A DNA stretch of 64,000 nt. It comes from Bin5 sp965116395 (GTDB taxonomy: Bacteria; Chloroflexota; Anaerolineae; Caldilineales; Caldilineaceae). The position numbers and the translations under genes were made by a program. Positions 7,069-15,151 of the stretch are shown in pieces. Numbering within the stretch: the first letter of the stretch is position 1; each line of letters starts with the position of its first letter. The DNA lies in contig OZ220684.1 in the NCBI GenBank assembly GCA_965116395.1, forward strand, positions 558,001 through 622,000, in the 5' to 3' direction. The notes beneath the pieces are model-generated. The model made no database searches and was not told where the DNA came from. It saw only the letters and a program-made list of their open reading frames with translations.

Positions 7069-8166
7069 TTGCCGAAACCTTTTACCTCGAACGAGCCACG
7101 GGTAGTGGAAAGTAGATCCCTGGAGAACTTCTATCAGACATTGGGTGTTCAGCCCAATGCTACGCAGGAAGTGCTCGATGCTGCATACCGGCGCCAAGTA
7201 CGCCTGCACACCGGCGAATTTCTGGACGATTCTGCGCTGGTGGCGGGGCCGGTACGGTCGGACCCATTCCTGGCACGCTTAGATGAGGCATACCGGCAGC
7301 TCTCAAGTCCATTGAAGCGCTGGACGCATGACGAGGAGTTGAAGGGGGCGCGGCTGGTTCCTCTCAGCGAAGAGGAATTGGAGTTGGCCCGCAAGCGAAT
7401 CGAGCCCTCGGACGCGTGGCTGTCGTACCAGCGGTTGGAGAATGGTTCCATCTACATTCGGGTGGGCTGGGCGGTGGATTTCACTGCTGTACACGATGCG
7501 GTCATGTCGGCCATTCCGGAGTCGGGACGTATTTACAATGACCGCCTGAATGAGTGGCGCGTAGATCCCAGATACGAAGCAAAGCTGGCCGAGATCTTCG
7601 CCAATTTCAAGCGGGCGGACGTGCAGGCGCCGCCAAGGCAAGTCGGCCCAACGTACCAGGGTGTAGGAAACATAGCGACCACAAAGCGTCCGCACCAGTC
7701 GTGGAAGGGCTGGCCGTTCCTGATCATTGGTGGTCTGATTTTGGCGATAGTAGGCGCGGTTCTGTTTCCAGCCAACCGAGTCGTTCCGGTCACATTGCAG
7801 GCAACAGCGACTGCCCTCGCTCTGGCCAGTTCGTATGAGCCTCTGGAAAGCAGTTTTCTGACCAGGACTCCTGCTGCCACGCCTTCATTGACTGGGACGC
7901 TCCTGCATCCTTCTGTCAATTTGCGCGAACGGCCAGAGGCGGTTGGACCAGTATTGAAGCTATTGGGTAACGACCAGACTTACCAGGTCGTTGGCCGGTC
8001 GGAGGATAGCAGCTGGTATGTGGTCACGGACGATGATGTAACCGGATGGATTGCGGCGTGGACTATTTCCATTGAGGGGGAAGCTGAGATACTGCCGGTC
8101 ACCACTGAGATTTTCTTTTTGTCGGAGAGCGATGACGAAGAGCAGGTTGACGGCGACGCAGAATGA
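7069..8166 (+). CDS. Membrane protein with J-like domain and C-terminal SH3b domain
   Basis: 365 codons from a TTG at 7069; GTG at 7105 is an alternative just before the first domain. Residues about 16-90 look like a DnaJ domain (ENFYQTLGVQPNATQEV, AYRRQVRLH, DEAYRQLSSPLKRWTHDEEL) but the HPD tripeptide needed to stimulate DnaK is missing; the loop reads LHTGE. A middle segment has an RVGWAVDF...NEWRVDP pattern. One membrane helix lies at about 215-234 (WPFLIIGGLILAIVGAVLFP), then a Thr/Ser/Ala linker and an SH3b-type domain (about 273-335; VNLRERP, WYVV, GWIAAW). Topology: J-like part inside, SH3b outside. It precedes two more extracytoplasmic proteins. No function is known to me. Confidence 0.75.
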   Translation: MPKPFTSNEPRVVESRSLENFYQTLGVQPNATQEVLDAAYRRQVRLHTGEFLDDSALVAGPVRSDPFLARLDEAYRQLSSPLKRWTHDEELKGARLVPLSEEELELARKRIEPSDAWLSYQRLENGSIYIRVGWAVDFTAVHDAVMSAIPESGRIYNDRLNEWRVDPRYEAKLAEIFANFKRADVQAPPRQVGPTYQGVGNIATTKRPHQSWKGWPFLIIGGLILAIVGAVLFPANRVVPVTLQATATALALASSYEPLESSFLTRTPAATPSLTGTLLHPSVNLRERPEAVGPVLKLLGNDQTYQVVGRSEDSSWYVVTDDDVTGWIAAWTISIEGEAEILPVTTEIFFLSESDDEEQVDGDAE

Positions 8167-8220
8167 GCTTCCATCCAGATTTCCTGGCCCGGCTACTTGC
8201 AATTCGTTCTTAAGTATCGG

Positions 8221-8668
8221 GTAGCTACTAAGCCATATACAGTGCCTGTCTTGACCAGCCCTTTATCCCTGCCGCCATTCAGGCAATCTGCTTGCGTATT
8301 CGGTTGGCGGCAGCCACGTTGCTGGAGCCGCACGGCTGGAATGCGCACACGCGGTCGGAACTGCAGTTTTTAGTTTTCAGTTTTTGGTGGAATACCAGTC
8401 GTCAGGGAAACACCGGAGATTTGCGGTCGATGGTCGGTGGGTTGAGGCGGCAAGTGGGGGCGGAAACACTGGTGGCTAGATACGCTGCTGGAATGAGCAC
8501 ACACGGTCGGTGAGGGATGGTTTTGTAGGGGGGCGTTGCGGGGGCGCAGCCCCTGCACAAGGGAGGGCCGAAGGCCCGACCGCCCATATAAAAGTGGAGA
8601 GATGAGAGAGCACCTTTGCTCGCCTCATTCAGGATCGCACATTAGTTGTGGCTGAGTAGTTTCAGTAG
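8221..8668. repeat. Structured intergenic repeat, copy 2 (long form)
   Basis: Core at 8528-8589 (GGGGC-GCA-GCCCC and GGGCC-GAA-GGCCC hairpins) with long flanks. The left flank (8221-8358) and the right flank (8590-8668) match those of copy 3 at 42389-42688; the segment 8462-8527 matches the left side of copy 1. A 24-bp direct repeat (8335-8358 and 8487-8510, 22 of 24 identical) brackets a 152-bp period that copy 3 lacks. No coding frame is shared. It fills the gap between the SH3b protein and the LysM-cytochrome gene. Confidence 0.8.
8365..8385. repeat. 7-bp tandem repeat AGTTTTT/AGTTTTC
   Basis: Three consecutive heptamers (AGTTTTT, AGTTTTC, AGTTTTT) inside the segment that is unique to repeat copy 2. 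A short GGTCGAT-GGTCGGT run follows at about 8427-8440, related to the GGTCAGT heptads around copy 1. Confidence 0.6.
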
Positions 8669-8755
8669 CGGAAAGGAGGAAGATCGCTTCTTTCTTTTTC
8701 CTGGCGTTGTGGATAGAATAGAATTTGATTGTTAATTCTAGAGAGAGGAGCTTGT

Positions 8756-8790
8756 AGAGAGGAGGAGCCTCTTCATCCTCTCTTCTTTTT
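8756..8790 (+). terminator. Terminator-like hairpin just upstream of the LysM-cytochrome gene
   Basis: AGAGAGGA at 8756-8763 pairs perfectly with TCCTCTCT at 8776-8783, loop of 12, followed by TCTTTTT. It ends only about 20 bp before the ATG at 8812, so it either ends transcription from the repeat region, with the gene's promoter inside or beside it, or works as a 5' leader attenuator. Confidence 0.5.
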
Positions 8791-8811
8791 GTCTCTCGAA
8801 CACGGACATAT

Positions 8812-10179
8812 ATGCAAGAAAAGATGAAGAATCCTGAGCGTAGACCCGGATGGCGCGCTCGCTTTCTGCGAGGCAGCAGGCGCCCGAGTATGTTGACGCG
8901 CGGTTTGCTGGTCGCCGCGGTGTTCATTGCCGCGTTTACGGTCTATCAAGTCTCACGCGATAGTTCGGTGGCAGACCCGGCGGTGGCGCTCGCGCAACAG
9001 GAGGAAGAACAGGACGCTGTCACCGCAACGCCGGAAGCGACGCCCGATGCTCTTCAAGCCGTGAGGAGGACCCCCCAACCAAGAGGACAGGTGCGCAGTG
9101 AGGTACGCAGCGACTCCGCGCTGCCTGCCGCGGACGCCGACCATGCGCAGAGGTACATAGTTGATGATGCGGACGCCTACGTCTACACAGTGCGAATGGG
9201 TGAATACTGGTCTCTGGTTGCAAACAGGTTCGATTTGACGGCTGAGGTTCTGAAAGAGGCCAATAGCGAATTGTGGCAATTGCGGGGCGAGGTAATTCGG
9301 CCCGGCGACCAGTTGGCAGTTCCGGGTCTCACCGCGCAAGCCACGGTGCCACCTATATTGTACAAGGTTCAAGCAGACGAATCCTGGGAAGTTATCGCTG
9401 AAAAGTTTGCTGTTTCGTATCTGGACCTGCTCCTGGACAATTTCAACCTGTGGGCACTGCGGGGTGTTGACATCCGGGCCGGTGATCAGATAATAGTCAG
9501 GTACTTGCCATCTGTGCCGATCGAGGTGGGCGCCATGCACGGATGGGCCGGCGGCCCGCCTGTTTTGGCGCCCTCATACGTTGAGGCGCGAGAACAGAAG
9601 GCAGCGGCGGAAGACGGTTTCGATGCCGCGGGCACCTATACGGTGCAGCCTGGTGACACTTGGGAAACCGTGGCTGAAGCAACGGGTATCGACGTATCGG
9701 CACTGAAGGGAGTGAACCAGGAGATAGGCGAGCGAGCCCTGCAAGCAGGTGATGTACTTCGCGTCTCCTGGATTCTGCGTGTCGCATTGATGATTCGCCA
9801 GTCCGACCAGCGCGGCGTGAGGAGTGCAACTGATCTGGGCAACCTTCCGGAGGAGGAGTTGGCCGCCCTGGCTGCACGAGGGATGTTCGTCTATAAGGAG
9901 CAGTATTGCGGCATCTGTCACGTGCTCGATAGTGCGGGTACAAGAGGTATTTTCGGGCCGTCGCACAACGATATGCGTGAATTGGCCGCTGCCAGGCTCG
10001 AAGATCCTGCCTATGGCGGCGCGGCGACCGATGTATATGCCTATCTCTACGAGAGTATCATTGAACCAGACGTTTTCTATGTTGAGGGATTCGTATTGAG
10101 TACCCATCCGATGCCGTCCTATCAACACATCCCCGAAGAAGATTTGGAAGCACTGATCGTCTTCTTGGCGGATCAGTAA
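8812..10179 (+). CDS. Membrane-anchored triple-LysM protein with C-terminal cytochrome c domain
   Basis: 455 residues. A positively charged N terminus and a helix at about 27-47 (LTRGLLVAAVFIAAFTVYQV) anchor it; ATG 8824 or 8890 are alternative starts. A Pro/Ala/Glu-rich linker leads to three LysM-like domains at about 122-172 (YTVRMGEYWSLVANRF...RPGDQLAVPG), 182-230 (YKVQADESWEVIAEKF...RAGDQIIV) and 274-320 (YTVQPGDTWETVAEATG...QAGDVLRV). LysM binds peptidoglycan-type glycans. The last 100 residues are a mono-haem cytochrome c: C366-x-x-C369-H370, FGPSHNDM, and a HPMPSYQHI segment supplying the probable Met ligand. This would place an electron carrier fixed to the cell wall. The combination is not one I know. 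It is followed by a secreted ScyD/GlcG-type protein. Confidence 0.85.
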   Translation: MQEKMKNPERRPGWRARFLRGSRRPSMLTRGLLVAAVFIAAFTVYQVSRDSSVADPAVALAQQEEEQDAVTATPEATPDALQAVRRTPQPRGQVRSEVRSDSALPAADADHAQRYIVDDADAYVYTVRMGEYWSLVANRFDLTAEVLKEANSELWQLRGEVIRPGDQLAVPGLTAQATVPPILYKVQADESWEVIAEKFAVSYLDLLLDNFNLWALRGVDIRAGDQIIVRYLPSVPIEVGAMHGWAGGPPVLAPSYVEAREQKAAAEDGFDAAGTYTVQPGDTWETVAEATGIDVSALKGVNQEIGERALQAGDVLRVSWILRVALMIRQSDQRGVRSATDLGNLPEEELAALAARGMFVYKEQYCGICHVLDSAGTRGIFGPSHNDMRELAAARLEDPAYGGAATDVYAYLYESIIEPDVFYVEGFVLSTHPMPSYQHIPEEDLEALIVFLADQ

Positions 10180-10298
10180 TCGCCTGTCAGCGCAGACTTT
10201 GTGCTTGCGGAGTTCGACGACTTTACTGTAAGAGTTGCCGCCGAGTGGGCCGCATTCGGCTGTGCCTATGCGGCGCGAAGCGGGAGAAGAGGAGTCAA

Positions 10299-12203
10299 TT
10301 GAAAGCTATTAAGATTTCCATCAACAGTATAGTTGCGCTTGCAATTGTGTCGGCCCTGTGGATTTCGACCGACAGCGCGATGGCGCAGGAGAAGGAAAGC
10401 GGCGGCACGGTAATCGTGGACGGCCTCAATGGACCGCAAGGGGTGCTGGCGATAGATGACGGCAGCATCTGGGTGATAGACGTTGGGCTGGGCGGCGATC
10501 AGGAAGTGGAGATTGGGGGCCTTGATCCGAATACTAACGAAGTTATCAAGGCGTCCTTCGGCAATACGGCGCGTGTGATGCGCGTGACGCCGGGGGGCCA
10601 ACCTCAGCTTGTGGCGACATTGCCTTCGATCTTTCTTGGCAGCGACATAGTTGGGGGGGCTCGGCTGGCTCTGCTGAACAATGAAATGTATGCCACAGCC
10701 GGCCTCTGGCAAGGCGTGGCCAGCGAAGAGGCGTTGCCAGATACGGCCGCGGTACTGCGAGTGTTACAAGGGTCGGTGCTGGAGGTCGTACCCTTGTGGA
10801 AAGTGGAAAAGGAGTTGAACCCGGACGGCCACGTTCTCGAGTCACATCCATACGGGCTGACCACGGGGCCGGACGGTCTGTTGTACGTGGCAGAGGCTGG
10901 CGCGAATACACTGTTGCAGGTAGACGTAGTAAACCAGACTGCAAAGGTAATTGCCGTATTTGAGGGCATTCCCGGCCCACTGCCCAATCCCTATCGAGGG
11001 GGCGCGCTGGAGACGGATCCGGTGCCGACCGGTGTCACCTTCGGGGCGGACGGGCGGATATATGTTTCCCTACTCCCCGGGTTTCCCTTTCTGCCAGGTT
11101 CGGCGAAAGTCGTTGTGGTTGACCCGGTGACAGGAAACGTGGAAGACCACGCCACTAACCTGACGATGTTGACGGATTTGCGCACCGGTCCGGACGGCGA
11201 GTTGTATGCTGTGCGGTTCGGCATTTTCACTGACGAAGGCCCGATTCCCAACAGCGGCGCGGTGATCCGGGTAGGCGCAGGCGAAACTTCACAGGATGTG
11301 ATCACGGGATTGCCTTTTCCTACGTCGGTCGACTTTGACGTAAACGGGAGTGCGTATGTAACGATCAACGGCGCCAGCGTAGGTGAGCCCGGTCGCGGCG
11401 CGGTGATCCGTTTTGAACAGGTTGCTGTGCCCGGGGCACCCACGATTCGCTTTGTGGAGAGCGCTACCAGAAGCCAACAGGAACCGGAGTTCATCACCGG
11501 CTGTGGGAGCTTGCCCAGCCACGACGCGGTAACACAGGCGTTGCAGGCAACTGTAGCGGGCGGCAAGAATGGCGGACTTGGAAACCATATGTGGGCGACA
11601 ATTGTTGACCGCGACGGGGTGGTGTGCGCGGTTACGTTCTCCGGCGCGAACAGAGGCTCTCAGTGGCCGGGCGGGCGCGTGCTTTCCGTCCAGAGGGCGA
11701 ATACGGCCAATGCCTTCAGCCTGCCGCGGGTGGCTTTTTCGACGAGCAATCTCTATGCGGCGACGCAGCCGGGCGGCAACCTGTTCGGCTTGCACGAGAG
11801 CAGTCCCTTGGACACATCGACTGCGTACGCTGGGCCTGCCACCGATTTTGGACAGGCAGGGGACCCACTGGTGGGGCAGCGTCCCGGCGGGTGGAGTCGG
11901 TCGGGGGGTGGTCTTCCTCTTTACAACGCCAGCGGCAGTCTCCTGGGGGCATTGGGGGTCAGTGGGGATACATCTTGCGCAGATCACATCGTTGCCTGGA
12001 AGCTGCGCGATGCTCTGCAGATGGATTACATCCCGGCGGGGGTGAGCGCAAGCGCGGACGACAACATCATTTTCGACATGCAGTCGGATGGCAAGAGTGT
12101 CAGCGGATTCGGCCACCCACGTTGCGGCTTTGACGAGGAACGGTTGACAGAGACGCTGCCCGCTGATTTCCCGATTGGGTTGGCGGCGGAGGCTGGACAG
12201 TAG
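10299..12203 (+). CDS. Secreted ScyD/ScyE-type beta-propeller joined to a GlcG/HbpS-like domain
   Basis: 634 codons. The start is chosen as TTG at 10299 because AGAGGAG lies 4 bp before it and the product then has a clean signal peptide (SIVALAIVSALWIS...AMA cleavage). Residues about 30-380 form a ScyD/ScyE-like propeller: GLNGPQGVLAIDDGSIWVID, HPYGLTTGPDGLLYVAEAGAN, PTGVTFGADGRIYVS, LRTGPDGELYAVRFG, PTSVDFDVNGSAYVT. The last 230 residues look like the GlcG/HbpS (DUF336) haem-associated fold: ATIVDRDGVVCAVTF, NTANAFSLP, LYAATQPGGNLFGL, GGLPLYNASGSLLGALGVSG, CADHIVAWKLRDAL. Acts outside the cytoplasm. Next to a cytochrome-bearing protein, a haem or redox role is plausible but unproven. Confidence 0.8.
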   Translation: MKAIKISINSIVALAIVSALWISTDSAMAQEKESGGTVIVDGLNGPQGVLAIDDGSIWVIDVGLGGDQEVEIGGLDPNTNEVIKASFGNTARVMRVTPGGQPQLVATLPSIFLGSDIVGGARLALLNNEMYATAGLWQGVASEEALPDTAAVLRVLQGSVLEVVPLWKVEKELNPDGHVLESHPYGLTTGPDGLLYVAEAGANTLLQVDVVNQTAKVIAVFEGIPGPLPNPYRGGALETDPVPTGVTFGADGRIYVSLLPGFPFLPGSAKVVVVDPVTGNVEDHATNLTMLTDLRTGPDGELYAVRFGIFTDEGPIPNSGAVIRVGAGETSQDVITGLPFPTSVDFDVNGSAYVTINGASVGEPGRGAVIRFEQVAVPGAPTIRFVESATRSQQEPEFITGCGSLPSHDAVTQALQATVAGGKNGGLGNHMWATIVDRDGVVCAVTFSGANRGSQWPGGRVLSVQRANTANAFSLPRVAFSTSNLYAATQPGGNLFGLHESSPLDTSTAYAGPATDFGQAGDPLVGQRPGGWSRSGGGLPLYNASGSLLGALGVSGDTSCADHIVAWKLRDALQMDYIPAGVSASADDNIIFDMQSDGKSVSGFGHPRCGFDEERLTETLPADFPIGLAAEAGQ

Positions 12204-12300
12204 CGCGCAGGGCAGGTTTTGGGGGACTATAGAAGGCGCGGCGACACCGATGAAGTCGGCTCGCGTCGTACCGATTCTGTTCGCTCTTTAGTCTTTAACT

Positions 12301-13197
12301 CTATGGCAGGTCGGCGATATGGTCTTTCAGACTGGCAAATGTTTGGCGCGTGCTGGCGGCCTTGTCCTGCCCGTTGGCCTGCCAGTGCGTTTCAACTGTA
12401 TAGGTATCGACCGGCTCGTTTTGCAGCAGAGTGAGATGGGCATTCCAGTCGGTCCCGCCGGCGCCGATGCGCGCCCAAGCGGTCAGGCCAGTGCCCTCGT
12501 CGAGCACAACTGCATCCTTGCAGTGAATATCGACAATGTGGCCTTTCACCTGCTGATAGCCGACTGCCGGGTCTTCTCCGGCGACGAAGGCGTTGGCCGG
12601 ATCCCAGATAATTTTGAGATTGGGCATCTGCACGGCGTCAAGCACACGCCGCATGTTGCCACCGGTATTGGCGTAAAGAGAGCGGGCATTTTCCAAGGCC
12701 AACACCAGCCCTTCGTCCTGTAACCGCTGGCAGGCAATCCGGATGCCTTTGGCGATCTTAGCCAGCGTTTCCTCATCGATACCGCCACCGTCCGGGGAGC
12801 GGGGCGAAGGGTTGTCGCCGCCTACATCCCGGGTAAAGCCGAACGTACGAATGTTGGGCGCCTTGAATTTATGGGCAATGGTGATGAAGCGCTCCAGCCG
12901 ATCCATATGCTCTTGAAAGCGGGGATGGCTCTCCATCTCGTCCAGGGAGAGATCGGCCAGAGTGAAGGGCCGGAAAAACATCCCACAAACCAGATGGGTG
13001 CGCAGGCCGTTCTCCTCGGTGAGCCGCAGTGCCCGATCCAACTCTGTGTCGGTCAGCTCGTGGACCTGTTTTCCCCATAGGTTGTGCAACTCCACGTAGG
13101 ACATACCCTCTTCGCGGGCGATTGAACAGGCACGCGCAAAGTCCTGATCGATCTCATCTGTAACGACTCCGAATTCGTACTGTCTCATAGCGGGCAT
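12301..13197 (-). CDS. Sugar phosphate isomerase/epimerase (xylose isomerase-like TIM barrel)
   Basis: 298 residues from ATG 13197 (GAGAGAG upstream; ATG 13188 is a second choice). The AP-endonuclease-2/xylose-isomerase-like barrel is recognisable: LALENARS (E metal ligand), IIWDPANAF (D), VDIHCKDAV (H) and YTVETHW (E) at the ends of the barrel strands. These enzymes use a divalent metal to isomerise or epimerise sugars, in the cytoplasm. It is the last gene of the six-gene minus-strand sugar operon that starts at 18339, 24 bp after the amidohydrolase. Substrate unknown. Confidence 0.82.
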   Translation of the reverse strand: MPAMRQYEFGVVTDEIDQDFARACSIAREEGMSYVELHNLWGKQVHELTDTELDRALRLTEENGLRTHLVCGMFFRPFTLADLSLDEMESHPRFQEHMDRLERFITIAHKFKAPNIRTFGFTRDVGGDNPSPRSPDGGGIDEETLAKIAKGIRIACQRLQDEGLVLALENARSLYANTGGNMRRVLDAVQMPNLKIIWDPANAFVAGEDPAVGYQQVKGHIVDIHCKDAVVLDEGTGLTAWARIGAGGTDWNAHLTLLQNEPVDTYTVETHWQANGQDKAASTRQTFASLKDHIADLP

Positions 13198-13221
13198 TTC
13201 ACTCTCTCAATCGGGGATATT

Positions 13222-14229
13222 CTATAGATGGTTCGTCAACCCAAAGAGCGATGCCGCGGTCTTGCCGCAGATCTGCTCTTTCTCCTCATCTGACAGATGG
13301 GGATTGGCCAGCACCTCCGCCACAGGGCCGCCGATCGGCCCCATATCGAAGGGATAGTCGCTGCCGACCAACACATGATCGGCGCCGACCATTTCCACCA
13401 AATAGCGCAAGGCCAAAGGGTGAAAAGACATGCAGTCGAAGTAGACCTGTCTCAAATAGTGACTCGGTGGATGCGGAATGGCGCTTGTACACTCCTGGGA
13501 GCGCACCTTGTAGCCGTGATCCATACGCCCTACAACATAGGGAAAGACGCCGCCAGCATGGGCAAAGATAATCTTCAGATTTGGCCATCGTTCGAGGATG
13601 CCGCCGTAAATCACCGATGCAATAGCCAGGCCGGTCTCGGCCACCATACCCAGCAAATTGTGCAAGTAGTAGTCCTGCATTCGCTCCTCGCCCGCAGGGA
13701 TATACGGGTGGATGAATACGGGCGCGTTTAATTCGGCAAAGGTCTCGAAAAGAGGGAGATAGTCAGGATGATTCAGATTTTTTCCACCTACATTGGAGCC
13801 GATCTGAAAGCCATGCAACCCGAGTTCGTTGACCGCTCGTTTTGCTTCAGCAACGGACGCGGCAATGTCCTGCAGCGGAACCGTCGCCAGCCCCAGGAAC
13901 CGATCGGGATATTCGGCTACCCGTTCAGCGATGCTCTCATTCAAGCGCGATGCCAGTTCCCTGGCCGCGTCGGCCTCTGCCCAGTAAGAAAGTGTGGGAG
14001 GCGCAGAGGAGATGGCCGCCATTGAGATTTGCGCGCCGTCCATATCATCCAGCATCTGTTCGGCGGCGTAGAAATCGGGCGTCAGCGGGTGATCGAAGTT
14101 GCCCGGGCAAACCAGATGCTCCTGGCCATCAGCTCGCTGTTCAATTTTGGATTGGAGGGTGTTCGGACCACGGGCCGCGTCTAAAAAGGCTTTGGGAAAG
14201 AAGTGGCAATGGACGTCGAGGGAGAACAT
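13222..14229 (-). CDS. Amidohydrolase family protein (ACMSD-like)
   Basis: 335 residues. Metal-dependent TIM-barrel hydrolase/decarboxylase: the N-terminal H7-x-H9 pair (DVHCHFF), VFIHPYIP, IIFAHAGGVFPY and the C-terminal GSDYPFDMG give the His, His, His and Asp ligands of the amidohydrolase 2 group, whose best-known member decarboxylates aminocarboxymuconate semialdehyde. LGLATVPLQD and GLHGFQIGSN are also family-typical. It lies in the sugar operon between a ketose epimerase-like gene and a sugar isomerase, so its substrate may be a lactone or sugar acid rather than an aromatic compound (inference). Confidence 0.82.
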   Translation of the reverse strand: MFSLDVHCHFFPKAFLDAARGPNTLQSKIEQRADGQEHLVCPGNFDHPLTPDFYAAEQMLDDMDGAQISMAAISSAPPTLSYWAEADAARELASRLNESIAERVAEYPDRFLGLATVPLQDIAASVAEAKRAVNELGLHGFQIGSNVGGKNLNHPDYLPLFETFAELNAPVFIHPYIPAGEERMQDYYLHNLLGMVAETGLAIASVIYGGILERWPNLKIIFAHAGGVFPYVVGRMDHGYKVRSQECTSAIPHPPSHYLRQVYFDCMSFHPLALRYLVEMVGADHVLVGSDYPFDMGPIGGPVAEVLANPHLSDEEKEQICGKTAASLFGLTNHL

Positions 14230-14296
14230 TCTATCAGATCTCAGAAATAGGACTGTTGACTCTGAAACGTGAAATGCGCTTGTTGCACTTTACGTT

Positions 14297-15142
14297 TCAG
14301 ACTTTATTTTTGTTGTTGAGGAAAGACAGGCTGTCTTTCGCCAGCGCGAATGGGCTTTCGGCCAAGGGACGCCAAATACACGTCGCGCCCGCCAGCTCCG
14401 GAATTACCGCGTTGAAGGACTCCACCACCAGCCAACCACTGTATTGGACATCTGCCAACGCCTGAAATGTCCCGGTCCAATCCACCTGTCCGCTACCGAC
14501 AGCACCGCGATCGTTTTCGCTGCAATGGAAATGTTTAATATGCATAGCGGCCCGGCGGATGGCGTCCGACGTAGATTTTTCCTCAATGTGCATGTGGAAG
14601 GTATCCAGCAGTAAACCCACGGACGGCTGATCCACCGCATTCATAAGGCGGACGCCATCCTGAACTGTATTGAGCATGAACGTCTCGAAGCGGTTTAGCG
14701 GCTCCAGCGCAAGAGTCACGCCCTCAGCAGAGGCAACAGTGCCGACCTCCTGTAGAGATCGGACACAGGTGTCAAATTCCTGATCGGTAAATCCCCGTCC
14801 CCGCAATTCCCCGACAGGCACGGCCATCGGTCCGCACAGGAGATCCGCGCCCAGGGCTGACGCGGCCCGCACAACGTTCTGCAAAAAGGCCACCCCTTGT
14901 GCCTGGCGCTCGTCATCGATAAGACTGAGTCCCGGGGGCATCGCTGTGGACGCGGTGCAGGCCAAACCACTGTTCACGCAAGCCTGGCGGATTGCGGTCA
15001 AGTCAAGGGCACCTGGATCGAAGATGGGAACTTCAACGCCGTTGTAGCCCATTTCGCTGATAAGCGGGAAAAGGGCCATCTCGTCCGCGTTGACGCTACC
15101 ACTCCACACCATCAGATGAACACCGAGCTGGTGGCTGTTCAC
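14297..15142 (-). CDS. D-tagatose/D-psicose 3-epimerase-like TIM-barrel protein
   Basis: 281 residues. Motifs of the ketose 3-epimerase group are clear: LALEPLNRFETFMLNT (metal-binding Glu), VGLLLDTFHMHIEE (Asp), HIKHFHCSENDRGAVGSGQV (His plus the GSGxVDW substrate loop) and LVVESF (second catalytic Glu). These enzymes invert C3 of ketohexoses with a Mn or Mg ion. The gene follows the MalG-type permease by about 10 bp, so the imported sugar is probably processed at C3 first. The true substrate needs assay. Confidence 0.85.
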   Translation of the reverse strand: MNSHQLGVHLMVWSGSVNADEMALFPLISEMGYNGVEVPIFDPGALDLTAIRQACVNSGLACTASTAMPPGLSLIDDERQAQGVAFLQNVVRAASALGADLLCGPMAVPVGELRGRGFTDQEFDTCVRSLQEVGTVASAEGVTLALEPLNRFETFMLNTVQDGVRLMNAVDQPSVGLLLDTFHMHIEEKSTSDAIRRAAMHIKHFHCSENDRGAVGSGQVDWTGTFQALADVQYSGWLVVESFNAVIPELAGATCIWRPLAESPFALAKDSLSFLNNKNKV

Positions 15143-15151
15143 AGATCGTCC

